A DNA stretch of 64,000 nt from JAAYXE01 sp964391195 (GTDB lineage Bacteria > Chloroflexota > Anaerolineae > Anaerolineales > UBA4823). The notes beneath the pieces are model-generated. The model worked only from the letters and a program-made list of their open reading frames with translations, had not been told where the DNA came from and made no database searches. Position numbers and translations under genes: made by a program. This document shows, piece by piece, positions 1-11,053 of this stretch; the first letter of the stretch is position 1; each line of letters opens with the position of its first letter. The stretch covers positions 9,166 to 73,165 of the forward strand of contig CAYMLG010000018.1 in NCBI GenBank assembly GCA_964391195.1, given 5' to 3'.

Positions 1-167
1 NNTCGTGCGATGATTATGGGCGCCCGGACCACGGCCGGTGGATTCCTGATTGTATGGTTTTTTGCAAAACCGCCGGGCGATTATGAATTTTTCCGCCCAG
101 AACAGTGGCATAATGGTAGAATGATACTATCCACTCCGACCCACTTCCGCCTCGCCGGAGCCACAAC

Positions 168-1652
168 ATGAGACGCCATCTGCGTTGGTACGACCTGATC
201 ACGGTAAATATTTATTACCTGGGTTTGACCACCCTCGCCCAAACTAACGGCCTGATCTTCCCGTTGCTGGTGCAAGGCTTCGTTGGCGAGGCGGTACAGG
301 GCTCATACCTGGGCACTCTGCGACTCTGGACGTTGATGATGGCCCTGCTGATGCAGGCGGTGATGGGCATGCTCTCCGACCGCAGCACCTTGCCCGGCGG
401 CCGGCGGCGGCCGTTCATCCTGATCGGCACCCTGCTCAACCTGGTGGTGATCACCGCCATCGGCTTCTCGGCCGGGATGGAAGGAGTCAGAGGTTTTTGG
501 TTCCTGTTCAGCATCGCCCTGGTTCAAGCGATCACCTCCAACACAGCCCACGCCGCCCAACAAGGATTGATCCCAGACCTGGTGCCCGAAAAGCAGCGCG
601 GGAAATTCTCGGGGGTGAAAGCCATCCTTGAGCTGCCTCTCCCCTTAATACTGGTGTCCTTTACCATCGCGCCCTTCATCAGCCGGGGGCAAATGTGGCC
701 GGCCCTGATCCTCGCCATGGTCGTCCTGGTGTCCAGCATGTTAATCACCATGCTGGTGCCTGAAAAGCGCCAGGAACGGGCGCCCGAGCCGTTCAACTGG
801 CAGCCGGTGCTGCGCCTGGGGCTTATGGCAGGCGCCTTTACAGCCATTATCCTGGGCAGCGGCGCCCTGGTGGGGCAGATCGGCCGCTTGCTGCGTGGAG
901 TGAGCTCTCCGGCTGTGCTGGTGGTGGCCATGGGCGGAGCCGGTTTGATCGCCATGCTGATCGCCGTCGGCCTGGGCGTGTGGCTGAGCGTACGTATCAG
1001 CATCGGCGAGGCGGCGGCGCGGCGGCGGCCCTCCTTCACCTGGTGGGTGGTCAACCGCCTGGCCTTCCTGGTCGGGGCGGTCAACCTTTCTATATTCGCC
1101 TTATATTTCATCCAGGCCCGCCTGGGGTTCGCCGAAGAGACAGCCGCCGGCCCGGCATCCCGCCTGATGATGTTCGTGGGGATCTTCATCCTGCTCTCCG
1201 CCCTGCCCAGCGGCTGGCTGGCCGACCGCTTCGGACGCAAACCGCTGGTCGTGATCAGCGGGCTGGCCGCCGCCCTCGGCACCCTGGTGGCCCTGCTCTC
1301 CTCCAGCCTGGCGGTCATCTACGTGGGCGGCTGTCTGATCGGAGCGGCCACCGGGCTGTTCTACACCGCCAACTGGGCCCTGGGCGCCGACATCGTGCCC
1401 AAGGATGAGGCCGGTCGCTATCTGGGCATCTCCAACCTGGCCGGAGCCGGAGCCGGGGCGGTGGGCGCTTACATCGGCGGTCCGATCGCCGATTACATCA
1501 CCGTCAACGTTCCCGGGTCGCCTGGCCTGGGCTATGTAATCTTGTTCGCCATTTATGGGCTGCTGTTCCTGTTCTCGGCCGGGGCCGTGTGTCTGGTCCG
1601 CGAGACAGCAGCCGAACCGCTCCAGACAGGAGCGGGCGTATTAGCCGATTAA
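168..1652 (+). CDS. MFS permease, GPH/sugar-symporter-like
   Basis: A 494-residue integral membrane protein with about 12 hydrophobic segments, the usual size of a major facilitator. The loop after the second/third helix carries SDRSTLPGGRRRPF, and the equivalent loop in the second half carries GWLADRFGRKP, which is the classical MFS motif A; the pair marks the two pseudo-symmetric six-helix halves. The arginine-rich GRRRPF form is typical of the sugar:cation symporter branch (GPH/SLC45-like), so a sugar or glycoside substrate is likely but not proven. ATG 168 is preceded by CGGAG. It ends about 100 bp before the glycerol-3-phosphate dehydrogenase genes and could be co-transcribed with them, which would fit uptake of a glycerol-containing compound. 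Substrate assignment is inference. Confidence 0.85.
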   Translation: MRRHLRWYDLITVNIYYLGLTTLAQTNGLIFPLLVQGFVGEAVQGSYLGTLRLWTLMMALLMQAVMGMLSDRSTLPGGRRRPFILIGTLLNLVVITAIGFSAGMEGVRGFWFLFSIALVQAITSNTAHAAQQGLIPDLVPEKQRGKFSGVKAILELPLPLILVSFTIAPFISRGQMWPALILAMVVLVSSMLITMLVPEKRQERAPEPFNWQPVLRLGLMAGAFTAIILGSGALVGQIGRLLRGVSSPAVLVVAMGGAGLIAMLIAVGLGVWLSVRISIGEAAARRRPSFTWWVVNRLAFLVGAVNLSIFALYFIQARLGFAEETAAGPASRLMMFVGIFILLSALPSGWLADRFGRKPLVVISGLAAALGTLVALLSSSLAVIYVGGCLIGAATGLFYTANWALGADIVPKDEAGRYLGISNLAGAGAGAVGAYIGGPIADYITVNVPGSPGLGYVILFAIYGLLFLFSAGAVCLVRETAAEPLQTGAGVLAD

Positions 1653-1751
1653 CATCCTGCCCTGGGTTCGAGATCTACCACCCCGCTCTGAGTACGGGCG
1701 TGGCGGCACGGGCACGGTGCGGGATGGCTGAGAATATAAAACGGAACCACT

Positions 1752-4700
1752 ATGAAACATATAGAAACCGAAATTCTTGTTATCGGCGGGGGAGCCACGG
1801 GCACTGGGGTCGTCCGCGACGCTGCCCTGCGCGGCTTTAAAGCCGTCCTTGTCGACAAGAGCGACCTGACCCAGGGGACAACCGGTCGCTACCACGGCCT
1901 CCTCCACAGCGGCGGGCGCTATGCCGTCAAAGACCCCCAGGCTGCGGAGGAGTGCATCCAGGAAAACACCATTCTGCGGCGGATCATGCCATTCTGTATC
2001 GAAGACACCGGGGGCTTTTTCGTGGTCACCCCTTGGGACGATCCCGCCTACGCCGATCAGTTCGTCGAAGGCTGCAAGAAAGCCGGCATCCCCGTCGAAG
2101 AACTGTCGGTCAGCCAGATGCTGCGGGAGGAACCCCTGCTCAACCCGCAGATCTCGCGCTGCTTCCGGGTCCCCGATGGAGCGGGCGACTCCTGGCTTGG
2201 CGCAGACGCCAACGCCGAGGACGCCCGGCAGCGCGGCTCACTGATCCTGCCCTACCACAAAGTGCTCAACCTGATCAAGGAGGGAGACCGGGTGAAGGGC
2301 GCCCGCTGCCTGGATCTGGTCAAGGATGAGGAGATCACCATCACCGCCGACATGGTGGTGAACGCCGCCGGGGCATGGGCCGGGCACATCACCGCGCCGA
2401 TCGGCATCGAAGTACAGATCGTGCCGGGCAAAGGCACCATGGTGGCCGTCAACCACCGCATCCTGCACACCGTGGTGAACCGCTGCCACAAATCCTCGGA
2501 CGGCGACATCATCGTTCCCGCCCACACCGTGGCTGTGATCGGCACCACCGATGTGCCGGTCGCCGACCCGGACCATTACGGCATTGAGCCCTGGGAAGTG
2601 CGGCTGATGCTGGAGGAGGGCGACAAGCTGGTGCCCGGTTTCAAGGATATGCGCATGCTGCGCGCCTGGGCCGGCGTCCGCCCGCTCTACAAAGAGACCA
2701 ACGTCACCGCCAACCGGGAGATCTCCCGCGCCTTCGTCCTGCTCGACCACGCCGCGCGCGATGGGGTCGAGGGCCTGGTCACCATCACCAGCGGCAAATG
2801 GACCACCTACCGCAAGATGGCCGAGGTCACGGTTGACCTGGTGTGCAACAAGTTGGGCACGCAGCGCCCCTGCACCACCCATCTGGAGGTGCTGCCCGAG
2901 CCCAAATACGCCCGCAAGCGGGCTGCCGACCGGAAGCAGCCGGTGGGGCGCGAGGACGAAGGCGGCATCGGCTACAAGCCGCCGGTGGACGCCAGCCAGG
3001 CCTACGCCACCATCGTCAACCTGGGCGATAAGCGTGAGAAGCTGGTCACCCGCTTCTCCGAGCCCGGCAGCCGGGACGTAAGCCAGGCGGTCCACGACCC
3101 GCACAGCTACCACACTCTGTCCCAGCGCCTGGCGAACGTGGAAGAAAACTACGCTTACGGCAAGCTGGTCTGCGAGTGCGAGCTGGCAACGGTGGACGAT
3201 ATCACCCGCGCCGTGCAGGAGGGCACCGCCCACACCCTGGACGATATCCGCCGGGATACGCGCCTGGGCATGGGCCCCTGCCAGGGCGGGTTCTGCACCT
3301 TCCGCGCCGCCGGGCTGCTGCAGAAGCTGCGCCGGCCCCCGGTGGAGGAGACTAACGTGGCCCTGCGCGATTTCCTGCAGGAGCGCTGGAAGGGCCTGCG
3401 CCCCATTCTCTGGGGCCAACAACTGCGCCAGGAACGCCTGGACGAGTTGATCTATTTGAGCGTGATCAATGCCGACCACCTGCCCGGGCCCGCCAGCTCG
3501 AAGCTGGCGCCGATCCTGTACCTGGATCCGGGCCAGGACCGGCGGGAGATCATCAGCAGCAACGGGGAGCAGGCGGAGAAAGAGGCCGCACCTATCAGTC
3601 CGGCCCAGACCGGGCCTGCCGCCCACCTGCCGCTGGACGTCCTGGTGGTAGGCGCCGGGCTGGCCGGTCTCACCGCCGCCTGGCAGCTCGCCCAGGGCGG
3701 CAAGAAAACCCACGTAATCTCCAAGGGTTGGGGCGCCAACTACTGGCACACCGGCTGCGTGGACGTGCTCGGCTACTACCCGATCGACTCCGAGGAGCCG
3801 GTCGAGTCGCCGGCCGCTGCCCTGGAGCGCCTGATCCAGGACGAACCCGAACACCCCTATGCCATCGCCGGGATGGAGCGCATCTCCGCCGCCCTGGAAG
3901 CCTTCAAAGAAATGTGCGCCGCGCAGGGCTACCCCCTACACGGGTCGCTGGAGCAAAACTGGCTGCTGCCCACCGCAGCCGGCGCCATGCGCCCCACCTG
4001 CCTGGCCCCCGAGACGATGATCGCCGGAGACCTGCGGAAGAAAGACCCCATCCTGGTGGTTGGGTTTGAGGGCTATGGGGATCTGTACCCAGATTGGATC
4101 GCCGCCAACCTGACAGCCCAGGGCATCCCGGCCCAGGCGGTGACCCTCAGCCTGCCGGTGCTGGAGGCCCAGGCGTTCGTCACCTGCCGCACCCTGGCTT
4201 CGCTGTTCGAGCAGGCGCAATTCCGCGCAGAGTTCGCCGCTGCGCTGAAACCGCACCTGAGCGGCGCCGCCCGCGTTGGACTACCGGCCGTCCTCGGCCT
4301 GGTCAAACCCCTGGAAGCGCTGCACGACCTGCAGGACAGGCTGGGCGTCCCGGTGTTCGAAATCCCAACCTTGCCGGCTTCCATCTCCGGCATCCGCCTG
4401 AGCAACCTGCTCGTCCACGCTCTGGAGGCCGCCGGAGGCCGGGTGTTCGATGGCATGGAAGCCGTGGACTGCGAGGCGGACGGGAACGAAGTCACCGGTA
4501 TCCTCACCGCTTCGGCCGCCCGGCTCAAGCGCAACCGGGCCCGGAATTTCTTGTTGGCCACCGGCGGCATCCTGGGCGGCGGGATCCAGACCCATTACAA
4601 CGGCCGCGCCTGGGAAAAGATCTTCCACATCCCGGTCGAAGCGCCGGACGATCAGGTGGATTGGCTGGACCGCAACTTCCTGACCCCGCACGGGCACCCG

Positions 4701-4883
4701 ATCTTCCGCAGCGGCATCGCTATCAACACCGGCTTCCAGCCGGTAGGCGCCAATGGGGAAGTGCTGTTCAAGAACCTGTACGCCGCGGGGACCACGCTGG
4801 CCAAGGGTGAGTTCATCCGCGAGCGGTCGTTCGACGGCGTGGCCATCGTCACCGGCTACACCGCCGCGCAGCAGTTGATCTAG
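1752..4883 (+). CDS. glpAB: Anaerobic glycerol-3-phosphate dehydrogenase, GlpA-GlpB fusion
   Basis: A 1043-residue protein joining two subunits that are separate in E. coli. Residues 1 to about 540 are GlpA: an N-terminal FAD Rossmann motif GGGATGTG, the DAO fold with RAWAGVRPLYKE, and a BFD-like [2Fe-2S] domain with Cys474, Cys476, Cys510 and Cys515. Residues from about 628 are GlpB, with its own dinucleotide motif GAGLAGLTAA at 634 and the GlpB-type GCVDVLGYYP. The enzyme oxidises sn-glycerol-3-phosphate to dihydroxyacetone phosphate and passes electrons through GlpC to the quinone pool. GlpC follows 53 bp downstream, so the GlpABC complex can be rebuilt from two polypeptides. There is no stop codon or frameshift at the junction, so the fusion looks genuine in this sequence. 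Confidence 0.93.
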   Translation: MKHIETEILVIGGGATGTGVVRDAALRGFKAVLVDKSDLTQGTTGRYHGLLHSGGRYAVKDPQAAEECIQENTILRRIMPFCIEDTGGFFVVTPWDDPAYADQFVEGCKKAGIPVEELSVSQMLREEPLLNPQISRCFRVPDGAGDSWLGADANAEDARQRGSLILPYHKVLNLIKEGDRVKGARCLDLVKDEEITITADMVVNAAGAWAGHITAPIGIEVQIVPGKGTMVAVNHRILHTVVNRCHKSSDGDIIVPAHTVAVIGTTDVPVADPDHYGIEPWEVRLMLEEGDKLVPGFKDMRMLRAWAGVRPLYKETNVTANREISRAFVLLDHAARDGVEGLVTITSGKWTTYRKMAEVTVDLVCNKLGTQRPCTTHLEVLPEPKYARKRAADRKQPVGREDEGGIGYKPPVDASQAYATIVNLGDKREKLVTRFSEPGSRDVSQAVHDPHSYHTLSQRLANVEENYAYGKLVCECELATVDDITRAVQEGTAHTLDDIRRDTRLGMGPCQGGFCTFRAAGLLQKLRRPPVEETNVALRDFLQERWKGLRPILWGQQLRQERLDELIYLSVINADHLPGPASSKLAPILYLDPGQDRREIISSNGEQAEKEAAPISPAQTGPAAHLPLDVLVVGAGLAGLTAAWQLAQGGKKTHVISKGWGANYWHTGCVDVLGYYPIDSEEPVESPAAALERLIQDEPEHPYAIAGMERISAALEAFKEMCAAQGYPLHGSLEQNWLLPTAAGAMRPTCLAPETMIAGDLRKKDPILVVGFEGYGDLYPDWIAANLTAQGIPAQAVTLSLPVLEAQAFVTCRTLASLFEQAQFRAEFAAALKPHLSGAARVGLPAVLGLVKPLEALHDLQDRLGVPVFEIPTLPASISGIRLSNLLVHALEAAGGRVFDGMEAVDCEADGNEVTGILTASAARLKRNRARNFLLATGGILGGGIQTHYNGRAWEKIFHIPVEAPDDQVDWLDRNFLTPHGHPIFRSGIAINTGFQPVGANGEVLFKNLYAAGTTLAKGEFIRERSFDGVAIVTGYTAAQQLI

Positions 4884-4936
4884 ATCAGGCCTGCGGATGG
4901 CCAACCCGGCTCTCCGCCGCCGCTAAAAAGGTATAG

Positions 4937-6223
4937 GTGTGCAATATGACAGACCTTTTTCGCCCGGTCGAGATGACGCTCGACCAATGCATCAAGTGCA
5001 ATATCTGTACGTCGTCCTGCCCGTTTTCGGCGGTGACCGATCTGTTCCCGGGGCCGAAGTACGCCGGGCCGCAAGCCGGCCGCTTCCGCAACCCCGACAT
5101 CCCCACCCCGGATAAGTCCGTAGATTACTGCTCCGGCTGCCGGGTGTGTAATATGGTCTGCCCCACCGGGGTGAAGATCGCCGAAATGAACGCCCGCGCC
5201 CGGGCGGTGATGGTGGAACAGAAAAAAGTGCCGTTCATCGCCAAGGTGCGCAACAACATGATTGCCCGCTCCGAGTTGGTGGGCAAGCTGGCCACACCGG
5301 TAGCCCCCCTGGCCAACGCTGTGTTGGCCAACCCCCAGGCGCGGGCGCTGATGGAGAACACCCTTGGCATCGCCCGCCACGCCCCGTTCCCCACCATCAC
5401 CCGCCAGCGCTTCACCACCTGGTTCAACAAGCACCCCAAGCCGGCGAACGCCACCCGCAAAGTGGTGTACTTCACCGGCTGCTCCACCGAGTACTACGAG
5501 CCGCGGGTCGGCCGGGCGGCGGTGCGCGTGTTGGAAGCCAACGGCTTCGAGGTGCTGGTGCCCAAGCAGAACTGCTGCGGCCTGCCCCTGCTCTCGAACG
5601 GGGAGTTCGACGCCGCCCGCCGCTATCACACCTCCAACGTGCGCCATCTCTCCGGCTTCGCCCGCCAGGGTTACCCCATCGTCGGCACGTCCACAAGCTG
5701 CACCCTGACCCTCAAAGAAGAGGCCCCGGAACTGCTGGACATGCACGACGAGGAGACGACCATGCTCGCCCAGGGTACCTTCGATTTCAACGAATTCCTG
5801 TGTGGGCTGCTGGATGAGGGCACCTTGAACACCGACTTCAAGCCCCTGCCGGAGATCTTCCAGCGGTTCGTCGTGCCCTACCATGTGGCCTGCCAGTACC
5901 GCGGCCACCGGCTCGGCCGGCCCGGCGTGGAAGTGTTGGACCTGATCCCCGGGCTGCGGTTCCAGGAAAGCAAGGCAGCCTGCTGCGGCATCGCCGGGAC
6001 CTATGGGTTCAAAAAGGAAAAGTATGAGATCTCGATGGATGTGGGCGAACCCCTGTTCCAGTTCGTGAAGGAGACCGGGGCGCCGATTGCCATTTGCGAC
6101 AGCGAGACCTGCCGGTGGCAAATCACCCATGGCACCGGAATCCCCGCCGTCCACCCGGTGGAGATCGTGGCGCTGGCCTACGGCTTCGAGCCTGAAGGCC
6201 CGCTGGCCGAACTCCTGAAATAA
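4937..6223 (+). CDS. glpC: Anaerobic glycerol-3-phosphate dehydrogenase subunit C
   Basis: A 428-residue membrane-associated iron-sulfur subunit that carries electrons from GlpAB to menaquinone. Two ferredoxin-type [4Fe-4S] motifs are present near the N-terminus: Cys18/21/24/28 and Cys65/68/71/75, the latter followed by Pro. Two CCG domains follow, with CCGLPLL and CCGIAGTYGF, as in GlpC and the HdrD/GlcF families. The gene lies directly after the GlpA-GlpB fusion. The start given is GTG 4937, preceded by AAAGG; ATG 4946, three codons in, has AGGTG six bases upstream and is equally plausible. An inverted repeat after the stop probably ends the transcript. Confidence 0.93.
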   Translation: MCNMTDLFRPVEMTLDQCIKCNICTSSCPFSAVTDLFPGPKYAGPQAGRFRNPDIPTPDKSVDYCSGCRVCNMVCPTGVKIAEMNARARAVMVEQKKVPFIAKVRNNMIARSELVGKLATPVAPLANAVLANPQARALMENTLGIARHAPFPTITRQRFTTWFNKHPKPANATRKVVYFTGCSTEYYEPRVGRAAVRVLEANGFEVLVPKQNCCGLPLLSNGEFDAARRYHTSNVRHLSGFARQGYPIVGTSTSCTLTLKEEAPELLDMHDEETTMLAQGTFDFNEFLCGLLDEGTLNTDFKPLPEIFQRFVVPYHVACQYRGHRLGRPGVEVLDLIPGLRFQESKAACCGIAGTYGFKKEKYEISMDVGEPLFQFVKETGAPIAICDSETCRWQITHGTGIPAVHPVEIVALAYGFEPEGPLAELLK

Positions 6224-6262
6224 GATCCGCCGGTCGGCCCTGCTCACAAGGGCTCTGTAAAC

Positions 6263-6308
6263 AAGCCATGCTGTGCGATCGCGCTTCGCCGGTCACACAG
6301 CATGGCTT
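6263..6308. terminator. Bidirectional hairpin between convergent genes
   Basis: AAGCCATGCTGTG at 6263-6275 is perfectly complementary to CACAGCATGGCTT at 6296-6308, giving a 13-bp stem with a 20-nt loop. A T-rich stretch follows on the plus strand. It lies between the stop of glpC and the stop of the convergent nucleotidyltransferase gene, where a shared terminator is expected. Confidence 0.6.
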
Positions 6309-6314
6309 TGCTGT

Positions 6315-7040
6315 TTAACTCGCCTCGCCGAACCAGGGACGGGAGTCCAGGGCCCGGACCCGCCAGGCGGTGGTCTCCTCACCCACCGGGCCGGGCAGCT
6401 CGGCGATGCCCACCCGCTCCCAGACCCAGTCCGGGATCGAACGCGCCCGCCCGGGCACCAGCCAGGCGTAGACCGAGAGGGCGCCCCTTAGCAGGGGGAT
6501 ATCCTGATCCACGCGCTGGAGCAGGTGGAGCCAGTCCAGGGTCTCTCCCTGAAAGTAGAGCAGGTTGAGCACATCGCCCCAATCGCAGCGGTCCTTTTGG
6601 AGGATATAGATCTTGGCCCAGATCATCTCCTCGGCCGGCACAATCCGCAGGCTCTCGCCGTGCATATCCATCACCGGCCCGGCGGAGACGAATAGAGAGT
6701 CGACCACCGTAGGCTGGTTGGCAAAAGACCAGATCAGGTCTACGATTACCTCCCCCTGATGAGAGCGGTAGATCCACTCCCGGTCATACGGCATATGATC
6801 GTGGTAATCGGCCAGCCCGGCCTGGTGCACGGCATCGATGCCCGCCTCGCGGTCTTCGGGCATCAGGTAGAAGTCCAGGTCTTTGGTGTTGCGCCAGCGC
6901 CCGGTGTAGGCCGCCAGGGCGAAAGCGCCTCCCAGGGCGAACTGGATGCGCCGTCTCCGCAGTTGCTCGATCACCTTCAGATAAACCTGCCACTGCTCGG
7001 GAGGGATCTGCTGCGTCCAACTGCTGTCTGGCTGGGTCAT
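6315..7040 (-). CDS. Nucleotidyltransferase-fold (MNT/AbiEii-like) protein
   Basis: A protein of about 241 residues with the minimal nucleotidyltransferase signature: FALGGAFALAAYTGR (Gly37-Gly38) followed by TKDLDF with acidic residues Asp54 and Asp56. This resembles the family that includes AbiEii-type antitoxin-system nucleotidyltransferases and many uncharacterised stand-alone proteins. ATG 7040 is preferred over upstream starts because family similarity begins shortly after it and a GGAGG lies about 15 bases upstream; a longer reading would add 33 residues with no recognisable content and would reach into recQ. The third catalytic carboxylate is not obvious. No partner toxin or antitoxin is adjacent. 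A similar domain is fused to a methyltransferase at 54180-55487. Function is unknown. Confidence 0.7.
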   Translation of the reverse strand: MTQPDSSWTQQIPPEQWQVYLKVIEQLRRRRIQFALGGAFALAAYTGRWRNTKDLDFYLMPEDREAGIDAVHQAGLADYHDHMPYDREWIYRSHQGEVIVDLIWSFANQPTVVDSLFVSAGPVMDMHGESLRIVPAEEMIWAKIYILQKDRCDWGDVLNLLYFQGETLDWLHLLQRVDQDIPLLRGALSVYAWLVPGRARSIPDWVWERVGIAELPGPVGEETTAWRVRALDSRPWFGEAS

Positions 7041-7135
7041 GGATGGCAAACTGGCCTCCTTTCCCCCTGGGTATTGTAGAAATACTACCCCCCAGGTTAA
7101 TGTCCTCCCAACCGCGGTGGAGGCAAGCGCCTGTT

Positions 7136-9325
<2,190 letters not shown>

Positions 9326-9391
9326 CGCGTTAATTGTAGCACGGGCGAGCCGGTGGGCTGTGGTACACTTTCCTCGATCCGGAGGTCCACC

Positions 9392-10489
9392 ATGCGCATC
9401 GTACTCACCGCCATCATTATGCTGGCGCTGGCAGCCGGCGCTGCTTGCGCATCCGCCGCGCCCCCGGCGGTCGCCACAGCCACCCTGGCGCCGCCCGCCG
9501 CAACCGCTACGGCCGCTTCGACCCCCACGCAGGCCGCAGGCGAGTCCGCCCCGCCGGAAGTGAGCGTGCAGGAGATCCCCATCTCCGGCCCGGCCGCCGA
9601 ACCGGCCGCGGAGTTCTCGGGCATGGCCTGGTTCGGCGAGACGTTGATCTTACTGCCCCAATATCCCCAACGCTTCAAAGTGGGAGAGGCCGATGGCGCA
9701 GTGCTGGCGCTCCACAAAGCGGATATCCTGGCTGCCCTCTCCGGGACACAGCCCGGGCCGTTGGAGCCGCAGCTCGTCCCGCTGATCGCCCCCGAACTCA
9801 GCCGCATCTTCAGCGGGTTCGAGGGGTTCGAGGCCATCGCCTTTTCCGGCAATCGGGCCTTCCTCACCGTCGAGACCAGCCCCGGCGATGGGATGATGGG
9901 CTACCTGGTCGCCGGCGAGATGGCGGAAGACTTGAGCGCCCTGCGCCTGGATCCCTCCCGCCGGGTGGAGCTGCCTCCCCAGGCGCGGCTGTCCAACATG
10001 ACGGATGAGGCCATCTTGCTTTCTGGTGAGCAGATCTACACTTTCTACGAAGCATACGGCCAGAACGTCAACCCCAACCCTGTCGCCCGCACCTTCACCA
10101 CCGGGCTGGAAACGGGCGAGACGGTCGCCTTCCCCAACATGGAATACCGCATCACCGACGTCTCGGCGCTGGATGAGGCGGGGAATTTCTGGGCCATCAA
10201 CTACTTCTTCCCCGGGGACATCAAGCTGCGCCCCGCTCCCGACCCCCTGGCGGAGCGCTACGGTGAGGGGGCCAGCCACCGCCGCTACGACACGGTCGAG
10301 CGCCTGGTGGAGTTCCACCTGGGCCAGTCGGGCATCGAACTGGTGGACCGCCCGCCGGTCCAACTGGCGCTGATCGATGATGACCAATCCCGCAATTGGG
10401 AGGGCCTGGTCCGCCTGAATGACCGGGGCTTTTTGCTGGTGACGGACAAATTCCCGGAGACCATCCTGGCATTCGTGCCTTTCCCTTGA
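9392..10489 (+). CDS. Predicted lipoprotein, possible beta-propeller (phytase/esterase-like)
   Basis: A 365-residue exported protein. The first 19 residues form a signal peptide ending in AAGAAC, an imperfect lipobox (Gly rather than Leu at -3), followed by an Ala/Pro/Thr-rich linker to about residue 55. The body contains FEGFEAIAF, and near the C-terminus NWEGLVRL followed by GFLLVTDKFPETILAFV. Such EG/NWEG and DK repeats recall esterase-like or SdiA-regulated phytase-fold propellers, but the match is weak and no catalytic residues can be assigned. ATG 9392 is chosen because GGAGG lies 7 bases upstream; the frame stays open far upstream only as a GC-rich antisense artefact over recQ. The phosphoesterase gene follows directly. 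Confidence 0.7.
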   Translation: MRIVLTAIIMLALAAGAACASAAPPAVATATLAPPAATATAASTPTQAAGESAPPEVSVQEIPISGPAAEPAAEFSGMAWFGETLILLPQYPQRFKVGEADGAVLALHKADILAALSGTQPGPLEPQLVPLIAPELSRIFSGFEGFEAIAFSGNRAFLTVETSPGDGMMGYLVAGEMAEDLSALRLDPSRRVELPPQARLSNMTDEAILLSGEQIYTFYEAYGQNVNPNPVARTFTTGLETGETVAFPNMEYRITDVSALDEAGNFWAINYFFPGDIKLRPAPDPLAERYGEGASHRRYDTVERLVEFHLGQSGIELVDRPPVQLALIDDDQSRNWEGLVRLNDRGFLLVTDKFPETILAFVPFP

Positions 10490-10497
10490 GGTGGAGC

Positions 10498-10962
10498 ATG
10501 GCAGAGATCGGCGTCATTTCCGACACGCACGGGCTGCTGCGCCCGCAGGCTGTGAAGGCGCTGCAGGGTGTGGAGCGGATTCTACACGCCGGCGATGTGG
10601 GCCGCCCGGAGATCCTGGCTGAACTCCAGGCGCTGGCCCCGCTGACGGCGGTGCGCGGCAACGTGGACCGAGGCGATTGGGCCCGGGCCTTGCCGCTGAC
10701 GGAAGCTGTGGAAGTTGGCCCGACCTGGCTGTATCTGCTCCACGACCTCGCGCAGCTGGACCTGGACCCTGCGACGGCCGGCTTTGCGGCGGTGATCAGC
10801 GGCCATTCTCACCGGCCCCTGGTCGAGCGCCGGAATGGGGTCCTGTATCTCAATCCGGGCAGCGCCGGGCCGCGCCGCTTTCACCTGCCGGTGACCGTCG
10901 CCCGGCTGTGGGTCGAGCCCGGCGCCGTCGAGGCGCAGATCATCGAGCTTCCGGTAGATTGA
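10498..10962 (+). CDS. YfcE/MJ0936-type metallophosphoesterase
   Basis: A 154-residue calcineurin-like phosphoesterase. All the metal-binding motifs of the small YfcE family are present in order: SDTHG (Asp9, His11), HAGDVG, RGNVD and GHSH near the C-terminus. Enzymes of this family hydrolyse phosphodiesters with Mn2+; the natural substrate is usually unknown. The start at ATG 10498 follows GAGGTGGAG directly after the stop of the lipoprotein gene, so the two are probably translated from one mRNA. The length is typical of the family. Confidence 0.88.
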   Translation: MAEIGVISDTHGLLRPQAVKALQGVERILHAGDVGRPEILAELQALAPLTAVRGNVDRGDWARALPLTEAVEVGPTWLYLLHDLAQLDLDPATAGFAAVISGHSHRPLVERRNGVLYLNPGSAGPRRFHLPVTVARLWVEPGAVEAQIIELPVD

Positions 10963-11040
10963 AAGGTCCGGTTGAAGCCCTGCACCTTACCTTCCTGAAA
11001 TTTGAAGGAACTTTCTTGGTCGATTCCACCCAAGATCGAA

Positions 11041-11053
11041 TATAATCTTATCG
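11041..11053 (+). promoter_or_regulatory. Consensus -10 box implying a leaderless transcript
   Basis: TATAAT occupies 11041-11046, and the ATG of the next gene begins at 11054, where transcription would be expected to start. No Shine-Dalgarno sequence lies between them. A possible -35, TTGGTC at 11016-11021, is 19 bp upstream, longer than optimal. The arrangement predicts a leaderless or near-leaderless mRNA. Confidence 0.45.

Noticed and set aside
2238..3854. Minus-strand open frame of 538 codons opposite the GlpA-GlpB fusion
   Set aside because: Composition is typical of an antisense shadow and the plus strand encodes a clear enzyme.
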